The notes: a model not told the origin generated them from the sequence alone. A stretch of DNA of 64,000 nucleotides from Chloroflexota bacterium (GCA_017993775.1 JAGOMA010000026.1:1-64000); one strand, 5' to 3'; shown: positions 51,853-61,534, numbered from the stretch's first letter. Translations and numbers: made by a program.

Positions 51853-53976
51853 ATGCAGCAAACTGGCAAACCAACCAACCAATCAACCAACAACACCCTT
51901 TGGCTTCTTCTGGGCGGCTGCCTGGTGGCGGCGATGATGGCGGTTTGCGTCTTTGGCCTGTTTGCCACCGGGCTGATTGTCTGGCTGCGCTATGATCAGC
52001 AGATAACGGGCGGCGAAACGGCAACGGCCGTTGCCCTCACCCTCCCCACTCTCACCCCAATTCCCACCACCACCCCGCCGCCCACCAACCCACCCACCAG
52101 CCCCGCAACCGATCAGCCAACAGAACCGCCGCCCACCAACCCGCCGCCAATCGACCAACCAACCAACGTCCCTACCCCGCTCATCATCCCGCCCGACAAC
52201 ATCCGCCAGGACCGCATACCCGAGCGCGGTCAGCAAGACCTGCAAGCTTTGCTGCAAGCCAACTTCCCGCCCAACGATTATTTCGCCGCCACCCAACGCC
52301 TCACCAACGACAAAACGCTGGAACGCACCATCACCACGTCCCCCTATCGCCTCGGCGACGCCCAAACCTTCCTCACCGACGACGGCAACATCAGCGCCAC
52401 CCTGCTCGGAATAACCGACCACGCCTATTTCTGGGTTGAAGATGGCCTTGGCTACAGCCAAAAAGAGGTTCAGGCCGCAGCCGACCGCCTGGAAAACGAG
52501 TATTACCAGCGGCTGGTGAATTTATTCGGCCAGGAATGGCAGCCCGGCGTGGACAACGACCCCCACTTCACCATCCTCCACCTGTCCGGGGCCAGCCACA
52601 GCAGCGAACTCGGCTACTTCAGCAGCGTGGATGAATACCCGCGCAGCCTTTACTCCGACTCTAACGAGCAAGAAATGGTCTACCTGATCATGGGCAATTT
52701 AGATCTGGGCGACGATTTATATTTCGGCACGCTGGTGCACGAATTGCAGCACCTCATCCAATGGTACATAGACCCCAACGAAGCCACCTGGTTGAACGAA
52801 GGATTGTCGCAGCTTGCCGAAATTTACCTGGGCTTCGACACCGCCACCCCCATCGACTACACACGCCGCCCGGAAACACGCCTGAATACCTGGGATTATG
52901 AATCCGAATTCATCGACGCGCAGTACAGCGCCGCCTATCTCTACTCGGTTTATGTGTGGGAACAATTGGGGGATACGGCCGTGCAAGAGCTGTCGCGTCA
53001 TCCGGCCAATGGGCTGTCCAGCGTGAACGCCATTTTGCAAGGCCACGCCCCCGACCGCAGCCTGATGGATTTTACGGCCGATTGGGTGGCCGCTAATTTT
53101 CTAGACGATCCGGCGGCCGGATCGCAGTATGCTTACGAGAATTTGAACCTGGGACGGCCGTCTTTCAATTGGCGCGTCAAACAACTTCCCCAAGAAACGA
53201 CTGGCGAACTTGACCAATTTGCCACCCACTACATCGATTTGGACGTACACGGCCCGGTCACCATGACCTTTGCCGGCAATACCACCGTCGACCTCATCGA
53301 CAGCCCGCCGCGCAGCGGTGAACAAATGTGGTACGCCCCTCCCCAAGACGAGACAAACGCGCAGTTAACGGCCGTCTTCGACCTTACCAATCTCTCCAGC
53401 GCCAGCCTCAACTTTGCCGCCTGGTACGATCTGGAAGAAGATTACGACTACGCCTACCTCTCCATTTCCACCGACAACGGGCAAACCTGGGAACTGCTCG
53501 TCCCCTCTCATGCCCAATCCGGCGAATATGGACCAGGGTTTAACGGCCGTTCCGCCGACGCCACAGACCACCAGGGCGGCTGGATCAAAGAACAAATTTC
53601 CTTAAATCGCTATGCGGGACAAGAAGTCATGGTACGCTTCGACGTACTCACCGATTCGGCCGTCTCCGGGCGCGGCTTCGCCCTGGACGACATCGCCGTG
53701 CCGGAATTAAGCTACGCCAACGACGGCGAAAGCAGCAGCCCCGAATGGGCCGCCGATGGATTTGTGCAAACTGGCTGGCAGCTTCCCCAATTATGGGCTG
53801 TGCAATACATCGAAGACGGGCCAACGCCCACCGTCACTCGTCTCCCACTCAACGATCTCAACCAGGGCCAATGGTCCATCAACATCGGCAAAGGGCGCGG
53901 CACACTGGCCATTACGCCCCTCACCCCCTTTGTGGATCAACCGGCCCAATACTGGCTAACACTCGCGCAAGAGTAA
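51853..53976 (+). CDS. Membrane-anchored zinc metallopeptidase with C-terminal MAM-like domain (copy 2)
   Basis: 707 aa. N-terminal membrane helix (about residues 17-47) and a long Pro/Thr linker, so it is tethered rather than released. Zinc site HELQH (His296, Glu297, His300) with Glu316 in WLNEGLSQLAE. C-terminal MAM-like domain (LNFAAWYDLEEDYDYAYLSIST; GFALDDIAVPEL). The gap to copy 1 is only 36 nt, so they form one transcript. Copy 1 has no such linker; the two differ mostly before the protease core. Confidence 0.8.
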   Translation: MQQTGKPTNQSTNNTLWLLLGGCLVAAMMAVCVFGLFATGLIVWLRYDQQITGGETATAVALTLPTLTPIPTTTPPPTNPPTSPATDQPTEPPPTNPPPIDQPTNVPTPLIIPPDNIRQDRIPERGQQDLQALLQANFPPNDYFAATQRLTNDKTLERTITTSPYRLGDAQTFLTDDGNISATLLGITDHAYFWVEDGLGYSQKEVQAAADRLENEYYQRLVNLFGQEWQPGVDNDPHFTILHLSGASHSSELGYFSSVDEYPRSLYSDSNEQEMVYLIMGNLDLGDDLYFGTLVHELQHLIQWYIDPNEATWLNEGLSQLAEIYLGFDTATPIDYTRRPETRLNTWDYESEFIDAQYSAAYLYSVYVWEQLGDTAVQELSRHPANGLSSVNAILQGHAPDRSLMDFTADWVAANFLDDPAAGSQYAYENLNLGRPSFNWRVKQLPQETTGELDQFATHYIDLDVHGPVTMTFAGNTTVDLIDSPPRSGEQMWYAPPQDETNAQLTAVFDLTNLSSASLNFAAWYDLEEDYDYAYLSISTDNGQTWELLVPSHAQSGEYGPGFNGRSADATDHQGGWIKEQISLNRYAGQEVMVRFDVLTDSAVSGRGFALDDIAVPELSYANDGESSSPEWAADGFVQTGWQLPQLWAVQYIEDGPTPTVTRLPLNDLNQGQWSINIGKGRGTLAITPLTPFVDQPAQYWLTLAQE

Positions 53977-54014
53977 ACAGTCAGGCGTCCAGGCAGCGCC
54001 TAAACGCCAAACCC

Positions 54015-54227
54015 TCAACCCAGGCCCGCCGACTGTTGAAACTGGCTTTCTAATTCCTGGCGACGCTCGTCCATGGCCTGCCGTCCTTCACTCAACGCCG
54101 CCTGCCAGCGATCATTTACTGCTTGCAGCAAATCTTCGCCAGAAGCCGGTGTAAACAAGACCACCAACACGCCGCCCACCAGAGCGCCACAAATTGCGCC
54201 AGCCGTAAAACTAAACACCTTGTTCAT
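54015..54227 (-). CDS. YtxH-like small membrane protein
   Basis: 70 aa. N-terminal glycine-rich membrane helix (FTAGAICGALVGGVLVVLFTPASG) followed by a charged helix (RQAMDERRQELESQFQQ), the YtxH layout. GGGAG 6 nt upstream. A minus-strand -10 (TATAAT) may be at 54280-54285. YtxH proteins are stress-linked in Firmicutes; role here unknown. Confidence 0.75.
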   Translation of the reverse strand: MNKVFSFTAGAICGALVGGVLVVLFTPASGEDLLQAVNDRWQAALSEGRQAMDERRQELESQFQQSAGLG

Positions 54228-54333
54228 AAAGTACTCCCAAGTTCAGATAAAATTGCTCAATGTGCAGAATTGCTGTCCGATTATACTTCAGGAAGCATGC
54301 ACATAAAAAAATCGATATGTTTTTAACCCGGTA

Positions 54334-54450
54334 AGATTGATTCAATCTGGGAGATTAGACCAATCTGCAAACTCAAAAGTTAATGATGCACGAACCCTAA
54401 TGGTTTGCTCTTGAGAAACCAGATTATTGGGGCCTTAAACCTTTAGGGTC
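54334..54450. repeat. Cluster of AGATTGGACCAATCT and AAACC-N5-GGTCT elements
   Basis: AGATTGATTCAATCT (54334-54348) and AGATTAGACCAATCT (54352-54366), then a diverged left arm (ACCCTAATGGTTT, about 54395) and right arm AAACCTTTAGGGTCT (about 54437-54451) of the longer hairpin family. The AGGG of the right arm stands 6 nt before the next start codon and could act as its RBS. Confidence 0.6.
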
Positions 54451-54454
54451 TTTT

Positions 54455-56557
54455 ATGAAACCTTCATTCAACTGGCGAACCGAAGAAGAATCCGACGATT
54501 GGGCCGAAATCTCTCCCAACAACCCTCGGCCGCCCCGGCGCGGTAATCGCCCTCTGATTTTTACGTTAAGCCTGGTCTTGCTGGCCGTTATGATGATTGC
54601 CTCGCTGGTCATTCGCCGCCAAAACGCGGCTATTGCCCGCATCACGGATGATGTCACGGCCGTTTTCGCCATTACCCAACAAGCGGCCACCAGCCACGAC
54701 GCCGAACTCTACGCGCAGCTCATTTCGCCGCAAGACCGGGTGTGGTACGCCACCCAACTTCGCCTTTTCGCCAATGGCCGGCCTCTAGGCCGCGCCTCGC
54801 TGGGCCTGGAACCCGTGCCCTTCGCCGTTCCCACCCCGGCCATCACCCTCTCGCCGGATCTGCGCCAGGCAGAACTGACCTTCGCCGTGCCTTACACGGC
54901 CGTTGCCGATTTAGGCATCTCCGCACCCATCAACCTGAAACAGACGGCCGTCTACCGGCAGCAAAACGCGCGTTGGCTGCAAGCCCCACCCGATGAAACC
55001 TTTTGGGGTGAACCCGCGACCCAGCAGATCGGATTGGTCAGCCTTAGCTACCCTGCCCGCGATGCGGCCATCGCCCTGCGCCTGGGCCAAGACCTGGCCG
55101 CCGAGCTGAACGGCCTCTGCGCCAGCCTCCGTGGCAGCGGCTGCCCCTCCTACCTGCGCGTGCCTCTGGAATTCTCCACCGACCCCGCCAGTCTGGCCAA
55201 CCTGACTGACCTGAAAACGCCGGTCTGGAACGGCCGTGCCTACCGCCTGCCCGCCCCCACCCTCATCGGCCTACCCACCGACGAAGTTAGTTACCTGGCC
55301 TTCTATCGCGGCCTCACCCGGCGTATTGCCCAGACCGTACGTGCGCAGGTGTACGCGCCGGTTTCTTTGCCAGACCAAACAGTCCAAACGCTCTGTTACA
55401 CCCCCGACGCGCCCGGCTTACGGCTTTTTACCTACGATTTGGCCCAGGATACGTGGACGGCCGTTCTGCCCCAAACCGCCTTCCGCAGCCTCATGCCCCT
55501 GCCCAACGACCAGGGCGTCCTGGTGCAAAAACTACCAGATTCTGCATCCAACCGTCTGCGGTTAACGGCCGTCCAAAACACAACCCCCACCGATCTAATC
55601 AATCTCCCGGACCCGCCCAGCCTCTTGCGCCCCATCGGCTGGGCCGACACAGCCATCAACGATCGCCCCCACCTGATTTTACAAGGCGCCGACGCCGATC
55701 TCTCCACGTTTTACCGCTGGTTGGATGTGTCCGCCTGCCAAAACGCCACCTGCCGCCCGCAAGAAGTAGACGGCTACCCGATCTTGTCGCCAGACGGCCG
55801 TTACACCCTCCTGGTCGACGGTTCCAGCCTGTACGTAGGCAATGAAAATGGGCGCATCCAGCAAACGCTGGGCGTCGGCTTCAGCCCCTTCTGGCTTGAC
55901 GGCCAGACCTACGGCTTTGTTCGCTTCGAGCCGCAGGCTGACAACATGCAAGCTTTGGTTCTCGCCAATCAAGTAACCGGCGCAGAGCCAGCCGTTCTGT
56001 TTACCAGCGCCGACCTGTTAGCCGTTGTGGCCAAAACCGCAGCCGCAGCCGGAGCCGGAGCCGCGGCCGCAGCCGCGGCCGACATCTTCCCCAAATACGT
56101 GGTCCGCAGCCCAGCAGATTCGGGCGAGTTAATCATTGCCGCTTCCGGCATTGGCGACCTGGCCGGAAACTACTATATTTTCACTTACCAATTGAACGAT
56201 GGCCTTACACTGCACCTGGAACTTGATGGCGCGCCGAATGGCAATCCGGCCTGGCTGACACCGCTGGGCATCCCGCCATTTCAACTCTCACCCGACGGCC
56301 GTTGGCTCATCCTCAGCAAACTGCGCGAAACATGGACCTTTACCCTGCACAATCTGGCGCGTAACGAAAGCAGCATCCTCACGACCCATTACCCGCCCTA
56401 CCCCATGCGCTTTCCGTATTACGACTGGTCAGGCGACGGCCGTTGGCTCATCATCGCCGACGACGGTTTCTTGCGCCTGCTGGCCCCCGACTACAACTAC
56501 GAGCGCCTCATCCCCTACGAATTCGACGCCTGCCTCTTCGCCGCCTGGAGCGAATAG
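54455..56557 (+). CDS. Membrane-anchored beta-propeller-like protein
   Basis: 700 aa. Cytoplasmic acidic tail, membrane helix (about residues 33-52: LIFTLSLVLLAVMMIASLVI), then a helical part (AVFAITQQAATSHDAELYAQLIS) and a long beta region with TolB/PD40-like turns: GYPILSPDGRYTLLVDGSSLYV, PPFQLSPDGRWLILS, YDWSGDGRWLIIADDGF. An Ala/Gly-rich stretch (AAAAGAGAAAAAAADIF, about 56035-56085) is an in-frame GC microsatellite. It may be LpqB-like in layout, but I cannot name a family. No catalytic motif. Confidence 0.75.
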   Translation: MKPSFNWRTEEESDDWAEISPNNPRPPRRGNRPLIFTLSLVLLAVMMIASLVIRRQNAAIARITDDVTAVFAITQQAATSHDAELYAQLISPQDRVWYATQLRLFANGRPLGRASLGLEPVPFAVPTPAITLSPDLRQAELTFAVPYTAVADLGISAPINLKQTAVYRQQNARWLQAPPDETFWGEPATQQIGLVSLSYPARDAAIALRLGQDLAAELNGLCASLRGSGCPSYLRVPLEFSTDPASLANLTDLKTPVWNGRAYRLPAPTLIGLPTDEVSYLAFYRGLTRRIAQTVRAQVYAPVSLPDQTVQTLCYTPDAPGLRLFTYDLAQDTWTAVLPQTAFRSLMPLPNDQGVLVQKLPDSASNRLRLTAVQNTTPTDLINLPDPPSLLRPIGWADTAINDRPHLILQGADADLSTFYRWLDVSACQNATCRPQEVDGYPILSPDGRYTLLVDGSSLYVGNENGRIQQTLGVGFSPFWLDGQTYGFVRFEPQADNMQALVLANQVTGAEPAVLFTSADLLAVVAKTAAAAGAGAAAAAAADIFPKYVVRSPADSGELIIAASGIGDLAGNYYIFTYQLNDGLTLHLELDGAPNGNPAWLTPLGIPPFQLSPDGRWLILSKLRETWTFTLHNLARNESSILTTHYPPYPMRFPYYDWSGDGRWLIIADDGFLRLLAPDYNYERLIPYEFDACLFAAWSE

Positions 56558-56561
56558 GGAT

Positions 56562-57008
56562 TTACTTATTGCCTTTGTGGGAGGTGACATTGAGCAGCGT
56601 GCTGATGAGGAACAGCGCCGTATACACATACCATAAGGGGCGCTGAATACGCGCCAGCGGCCACCAGTAAAACATCACCGTCGCCAGATAAAGCGTGATG
56701 TAGGGACCAAAAATAGACCAGCGAATCGGCGCGCGCCATTCAATTCTCCGCACATATTCCACCGTGTAGCCAAACACGGCCCAGACCAGATAAATAAATC
56801 CCCCCAGCCACATCCACCAGGGGACGCCTTCTATCAGGAGCAGAACGGAAACGGCCGTGGCCGGTATGCTCAATGCATAAACAACAGGCCCATAACGCAG
56901 CGCTAGGGAGAACCGCCATTTTCGCAAGGCAAAATGACCGATCAGAACCCCCTGAAAGAGAAATGCAGTTACAACAAACAAGATTTCCAGATGCGTTAAG
57001 CCCAACAT
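56562..57008 (-). CDS. Membrane protein of unknown function, 148 aa
   Basis: Start 57008 (MLGLTHLEILFVV) has AGAGGTGG just upstream; a longer frame reaches 57092. Four hydrophobic segments: LEILFVVTAFLFQGVLIGHFAL, VVYALSIPATAVSVLLLIEG, WWMWLGGFIYLVWAVFGY and ITLYLATVMFYWWPLA. Several Trp/Tyr at membrane edges. I do not recognise it. Confidence 0.7.
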   Translation of the reverse strand: MLGLTHLEILFVVTAFLFQGVLIGHFALRKWRFSLALRYGPVVYALSIPATAVSVLLLIEGVPWWMWLGGFIYLVWAVFGYTVEYVRRIEWRAPIRWSIFGPYITLYLATVMFYWWPLARIQRPLWYVYTALFLISTLLNVTSHKGNK

Positions 57009-57188
57009 GCTCCCACCTCTCTTACCATTTTGACCTATTTTCGTTTTCGGTCTCTCTATTAGTATGCCATAAACCAGGCCAATTCTGACCATGCGAAAGT
57101 TTACATGTGGACGCGAATCAGGTGTCTAGATGGGTGCCTTATAGTATAAATATGAGAGATACAACCGTCTGCAGTTTATAATCAAAAT

Positions 57189-57204
57189 GGAACCACGCGG
57201 TTCC
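57189..57204 (+). promoter_or_regulatory. Stem-loop in the leader of the P-type ATPase gene
   Basis: GGAACC, ACGC, GGTTCC, about 50 nt before the start codon; could be a regulatory hairpin or operator for ion-responsive control. A TATAGTATAAAT stretch at about 57137-57149 may hold the -10. Confidence 0.3.
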
Positions 57205-57256
57205 CATTGATTTAGCCACTGCAAAGAAGCTTCAAGACCAAAAAGGAAGGTCTCCA

Positions 57257-59956
57257 ATGGCTGCAACCAGCCCCACAAACGTTCAATGGTATAGCTTATC
57301 AGAAGCGCAGGCTGCACAGGAATTGGGTGTAAACGTTAAAGAAGGTCTTACCGCCGCAGACGCAACCAACCGATTACAGCAATATGGTCCCAACCGGCTG
57401 GCCGAAAAGCAAAAAGAAACAAAACTTCAATCTTTTCTTCGCCAATACAAAGATTTCATGCAGATCATCCTGGTGGTTACCGGGCTGGTCAGCCTGATCT
57501 TGCTGCAAGATTACCGAACCACTTTCTTGCTGCTAGCCCTCACCTTGATGAATGCCGTATTGGGGATGTCGCAAGAGGCCAAAGCGGAAGCCAGTCTGGC
57601 ATCCTTGCGCTCCATGATGCAGCTTCAGGCCCGCGTCCGGCGCAATGGGCAGGTGGCTCAGGTTACGGCCGATGACCTGGTACCCGGCGACATCGTCATG
57701 TTTGAAGCCGGAGACAAAGTGCCAGCCGACGGCCGTCTCCTGGAAGCCGCCACGCTGGAAATAGAAGAAGCCGCCCTGACAGGCGAAAGCACGCCAGTGC
57801 TAAAAAACATCAACCCCATTGACGGAAGTGATGTTCCCCTGGGGGATCGCCTGAATACCGCCTACATGAACACCACCGTCACTCGCGGACGGGGCGTCAT
57901 GCTGGTCACCGGCACCGGCATGAACACAGAAATAGGCCACATCGCCTCCATGATGAATGCCGTCGAGCAAGACAAAACACCCCTGCAAAAGCAGCTTGAC
58001 CGGTTAACAATCATCATGGCTGCGGTTGCCGGCCTGGCCTTTTTAGGCATGACCGGAATTGGCCTGCTCCGCGGCCTCACGCTGGACATCCTGGTGATTA
58101 CCGGGGTTTCCATGGCTGTAGCGGCCGTACCTACCGGCCTGCCCGCTGTGGTAACCACCATACTTTCGCTGGGGACGTCGGCCCTGACCAAGTCGAACGC
58201 CATCGTAAAACGGCTGACTTCGGTGGAGACGCTTGGCTCTACCTCGGCCATTTGCTCCGACAAAACAGGCACGCTCACCTTAAACCAGATGACCGTGCGA
58301 GAATTGAGCGTGGCCGGTCACCGCTTCACTGTCGAAGGGCGCGGGTACAGTACGGAAGGCGCAATTCGGTATGTCGGCGAATCCAGTAACATCGACATTC
58401 GCCCGGCCTATATTGCCATGGCCCTGGATACGGACGCCGTGTTGGACGGCGAGAACCTGATTGGCGACCCCACCGAAGGCGCGCTCATCGTCCTGGCGGA
58501 GAAAGGCGGCGTTGACGTCAACGCCACCCGCCAAGCGTTCCCACGGATTGCCGAAGTGCCGTTCGATTCAGAGTACAAGCTGATGGCAACCTTCCACAAC
58601 ATGACCTCCCCTGACCAGGAGCCGGTTGTTCGGGCCTATGTGAAAGGCGCGCCCGATGTTTTGCTGGACCGTTCTGCCCAGGTGTTTACGCCTCAGGGCA
58701 AAATCATTCCCCTGAACGAATCGATTCGGCAGGCGGTTATGGCCGAAAATGATCGTCTGGCCGGGCAGGGGATGCGGGTTTTGGCTTTCGCGGGCAAACG
58801 TTTCGAGCCGGATACATTTGATCCCGCCGCCAAACTATTGGACGAGCTTCATGATCTGGCGCTTTTTGCCCTGGTGGGCATTGTTGATCCGCCGCGCCCA
58901 GAAGCCAAAATGGCTATTGCGGAAGCGCAAAAGGCGGGCATCCAGGTGCGGATGATCACCGGCGACCATGCCGTAACGGCGGCGGCCATCGCCAGCGAGT
59001 TGGGCATTCCGGGGCGGGCCATTACCGGCCAGGAATTTGCCGCCATGAGCGATGAGCAGCTTACACAGGAGATTGAACAGATTGGGGTTATTGCCCGGGT
59101 AGCGCCGGAACATAAGGTCCGGCTTGTGGAAATCTTGCAGCGCAAAGGCAACATTGTGGCCATGACGGGCGACGGCGTCAACGACGCGCCGGCGCTTAAA
59201 ACGGCCGATATCGGGGTGGCGATGGGCATCACCGGCACGGAAGCGACGAAGGAAGCTGCGGCGATGATTTTAACGGATGACAACTTTGCCACGATTGTAA
59301 CGGCCGTTGAATACGGCCGTGCCATCTACGACAATCTACTCAAATACATCCGCTTTCAGTTAGCCCAACTGGTTGGGTTTATTTTAACTTTCCTCGGTTC
59401 GGCTCTGTTCAACATCGCCAGCGGCGTTCCTTTTACGCCCGGACAAATTCTGTGGATCAATTTTCTGGTCGACGCGCCGCCCGGCGTTATGTTGGGACAA
59501 GACAAAGCCTCTCCTGGTCTGATGGAACGATCACCCCGACCGGCCCATGAATCGATCATTACGCCCAAACTGGCTGTGTGGCTAGGGCTGGGCGGTTTGA
59601 GCATGGCCGTTGCGACTTTAAGCCTGATGAGCTACTTTGAAAGCCAGGGCGCTTCCGAAGCTGTCATCTACACCCTGGGTTTTGTTACCTTCTCCCTGAC
59701 GCATTTGTATGCCGTTTATTCATACCGCAATCCTCGCCAGAGCTTCTTCAACATCGAAACCTTCAACAATAAAAAGCTCAACCTATCCGTATTGGTTTCC
59801 TTCGTAGCCGTGCTGCTGGCCACCGAACTCGGATTTTTGCAGCGCAGCATGAATCTGGTATCGCTTAGTTTTTCCGGGTGGCTGTTCTGTGGCGCGGTTG
59901 CGTCGCTGACGCTGTGGGTCAGCGAACTCTACAAATGGATTGCTAAACCGGACTAA
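57257..59956 (+). CDS. P-type cation ATPase (P2-like) with non-canonical ion site
   Basis: 899 aa, about 10 helices. AAGGAAGG precedes the ATG. Actuator TGESTPV, phosphorylation site SDKTGTLTLNQM (Asp335), nucleotide domain KGAPDVLLD, hinge MTGDGVNDAPALKTADIGVAMG: all intact, so it should be an active pump. The order and length match Ca2+/H+-type P2 ATPases. But the M4 motif is PTGLPA (Thr293 instead of Glu), M5 lacks the Asn/Glu ligands (IRFQLAQLVGFILT), and M6 keeps Asn735 and Asp739 only. Ion therefore unknown. Flanked by a small membrane protein and an EamA transporter. Confidence 0.88.
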   Translation: MAATSPTNVQWYSLSEAQAAQELGVNVKEGLTAADATNRLQQYGPNRLAEKQKETKLQSFLRQYKDFMQIILVVTGLVSLILLQDYRTTFLLLALTLMNAVLGMSQEAKAEASLASLRSMMQLQARVRRNGQVAQVTADDLVPGDIVMFEAGDKVPADGRLLEAATLEIEEAALTGESTPVLKNINPIDGSDVPLGDRLNTAYMNTTVTRGRGVMLVTGTGMNTEIGHIASMMNAVEQDKTPLQKQLDRLTIIMAAVAGLAFLGMTGIGLLRGLTLDILVITGVSMAVAAVPTGLPAVVTTILSLGTSALTKSNAIVKRLTSVETLGSTSAICSDKTGTLTLNQMTVRELSVAGHRFTVEGRGYSTEGAIRYVGESSNIDIRPAYIAMALDTDAVLDGENLIGDPTEGALIVLAEKGGVDVNATRQAFPRIAEVPFDSEYKLMATFHNMTSPDQEPVVRAYVKGAPDVLLDRSAQVFTPQGKIIPLNESIRQAVMAENDRLAGQGMRVLAFAGKRFEPDTFDPAAKLLDELHDLALFALVGIVDPPRPEAKMAIAEAQKAGIQVRMITGDHAVTAAAIASELGIPGRAITGQEFAAMSDEQLTQEIEQIGVIARVAPEHKVRLVEILQRKGNIVAMTGDGVNDAPALKTADIGVAMGITGTEATKEAAAMILTDDNFATIVTAVEYGRAIYDNLLKYIRFQLAQLVGFILTFLGSALFNIASGVPFTPGQILWINFLVDAPPGVMLGQDKASPGLMERSPRPAHESIITPKLAVWLGLGGLSMAVATLSLMSYFESQGASEAVIYTLGFVTFSLTHLYAVYSYRNPRQSFFNIETFNNKKLNLSVLVSFVAVLLATELGFLQRSMNLVSLSFSGWLFCGAVASLTLWVSELYKWIAKPD

Positions 59957-60046
59957 GCGGCCGAGGCAAATGGCTGTGGAAGAACGGCCGTTTCACCCAC
60001 CAATTCATTGACGGCAGCCAGCGCAGCGTCTACACTCCTCCACTCT

Positions 60047-60955
60047 ATGAGCAAATCGACAGGCAGTCTGGCAGCGCACAGCAGTGTATTGGACAATGGA
60101 ACGGCCGTCATGGTGATGCTGCTCCTCGTCGACAGTTTGCATTACGTGTTCGCCCGGCTGCTGCTGCCATATCTGCCGGCCACCACCTCTTCATTTTTCT
60201 ACATGACGATTGCCACCCTGGAAATTGCCCTGTTTGCGGCCGTGCGCCAGCGGATAGATTGGCAGATATTTCGTAAAAACGCCAAATTCTTCCTGACCAT
60301 CGGCTTCTTGATCGCCTTTGCCACGTCGGCCAGTTTTGCGGCCGTCACCTACATCGATCCCGGCACTGCATCGATGATCGCCCGCATCAACACGCTGTTT
60401 GCCCTGGGATTTGGCATTTTGTGGCTAAAAGAAAAGTTGGTGCGCGGTGAAAAGATCGGCGCAGGGATTGCCATCCTGGGAGTGTTTGTCATCAGCTTTC
60501 AGCAAGGCGAAGTAGGCGACCAGGTGTGGTTGGGCGCGCTGCTGGTGCTGGGGTCCAGTTTCACCTACGCGCTGCATTCGGCGATTGTGAAACAGCAGGG
60601 TGGCCACATCGATTTCACCAACTTTTTCCTCTTTCGCATGATCACGTCGATTTTCTTTTTGCTGCTGTTTGCCGTTGGTCTAAACGAGTTGGTGTGGCCG
60701 ACCGGGTGGCAAGTATGGCTCATTTTAATCCTGGCGGGAACTGTGAACGTGGTCATAGGCCGTGGCCTGTTTTATCTGGCCCTGCGCCGGCTGGACCTGA
60801 GTATTCTGACAATTTTGTTGACGCTGAGTCCGGTGATCACCGTGTTGTGGTCGCTGATTTTGTTCGGCGAAACGCCATCGCTGCAAGGGATGTTGGGCGG
60901 AACGGCCGTACTGGCCGGTGTCATACTTGTAACTACGAGCCGGCAAAAAAAGTAA
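60047..60955 (+). CDS. EamA/DMT-family transporter
   Basis: 302 aa, ten membrane helices in two EamA repeats; the first ends IDPGTASMIARINTLFALGFGILWLKEKLVRGEKIGAGIAILGV and the second LRRLDLSILTILLTLSPVITVLWSLILFGETPSLQGMLGGTAVLAGVILV, the classic pattern. Start 60047 gives the usual length; a longer frame begins at 60008. Exporters or importers of small metabolites; substrate unknown. Confidence 0.85.
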   Translation: MSKSTGSLAAHSSVLDNGTAVMVMLLLVDSLHYVFARLLLPYLPATTSSFFYMTIATLEIALFAAVRQRIDWQIFRKNAKFFLTIGFLIAFATSASFAAVTYIDPGTASMIARINTLFALGFGILWLKEKLVRGEKIGAGIAILGVFVISFQQGEVGDQVWLGALLVLGSSFTYALHSAIVKQQGGHIDFTNFFLFRMITSIFFLLLFAVGLNELVWPTGWQVWLILILAGTVNVVIGRGLFYLALRRLDLSILTILLTLSPVITVLWSLILFGETPSLQGMLGGTAVLAGVILVTTSRQKK

Positions 60956-61015
60956 CGACGACTAAACGAGCGCCAAACGGATGATCTCGCCTCCCATTTG
61001 GCATACAATTACCCC

Positions 61016-61534
61016 ATGAAACCACTTATTGGCACCGACCTCAAACGATTTTTACGCGATTATAAACGCGCCCATCCCATGACCCACGACCTGGCTGTCT
61101 TGCTGCAAAGCATCGAATACCCGGCCAACGTCGGCTCCATTTTTCGCGTCGCCGACGGCGCAGGCGTCTCGCAAATGCTCCTCACAGGCATTACGCCCAC
61201 GCCGCCCAACGCCACCATCGAAAAAGTCGGCCGTTACAAAAGCCTGCGCGTGCCCTGGCGCTATGAAAAAGACCCGCTCCTGGCCATCGCCCAGTTGAAA
61301 GCTGAAGGGTATCACATGGTCGCAGTGGAGTTGACGGACACGGCCGTTCCCTACACCACCTTCGCCTACCCACCAAAAACCTGCCTTATCGTCGGCCACG
61401 AAGACCACGGCGTGACCAAAGCCACCCTGGCTGCCTGCGACGATGCCGTTTTTCTGCCCATGTACGGCAAAGGCCAATCCCTCAACGTCCACGTCGCCCT
61501 GAGCATCGTCCTCTACCACATTCGCAGCACCTGA
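61016..61534 (+). CDS. SpoU/TrmH-family RNA 2'-O-methyltransferase
   Basis: 172 aa. SPOUT knot motifs: YPANVGSIFRVADGAGV (motif 1), LIVGHEDHGV (motif 2) and LPMYGKGQSLNVHVALSIVLYH (motif 3). Short, lacking an N-terminal L30-like domain, like TrmH/TrmL-type tRNA enzymes. Start 61016 is preferred over 60998. Target nucleotide cannot be decided. Confidence 0.88.
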   Translation: MKPLIGTDLKRFLRDYKRAHPMTHDLAVLLQSIEYPANVGSIFRVADGAGVSQMLLTGITPTPPNATIEKVGRYKSLRVPWRYEKDPLLAIAQLKAEGYHMVAVELTDTAVPYTTFAYPPKTCLIVGHEDHGVTKATLAACDDAVFLPMYGKGQSLNVHVALSIVLYHIRST

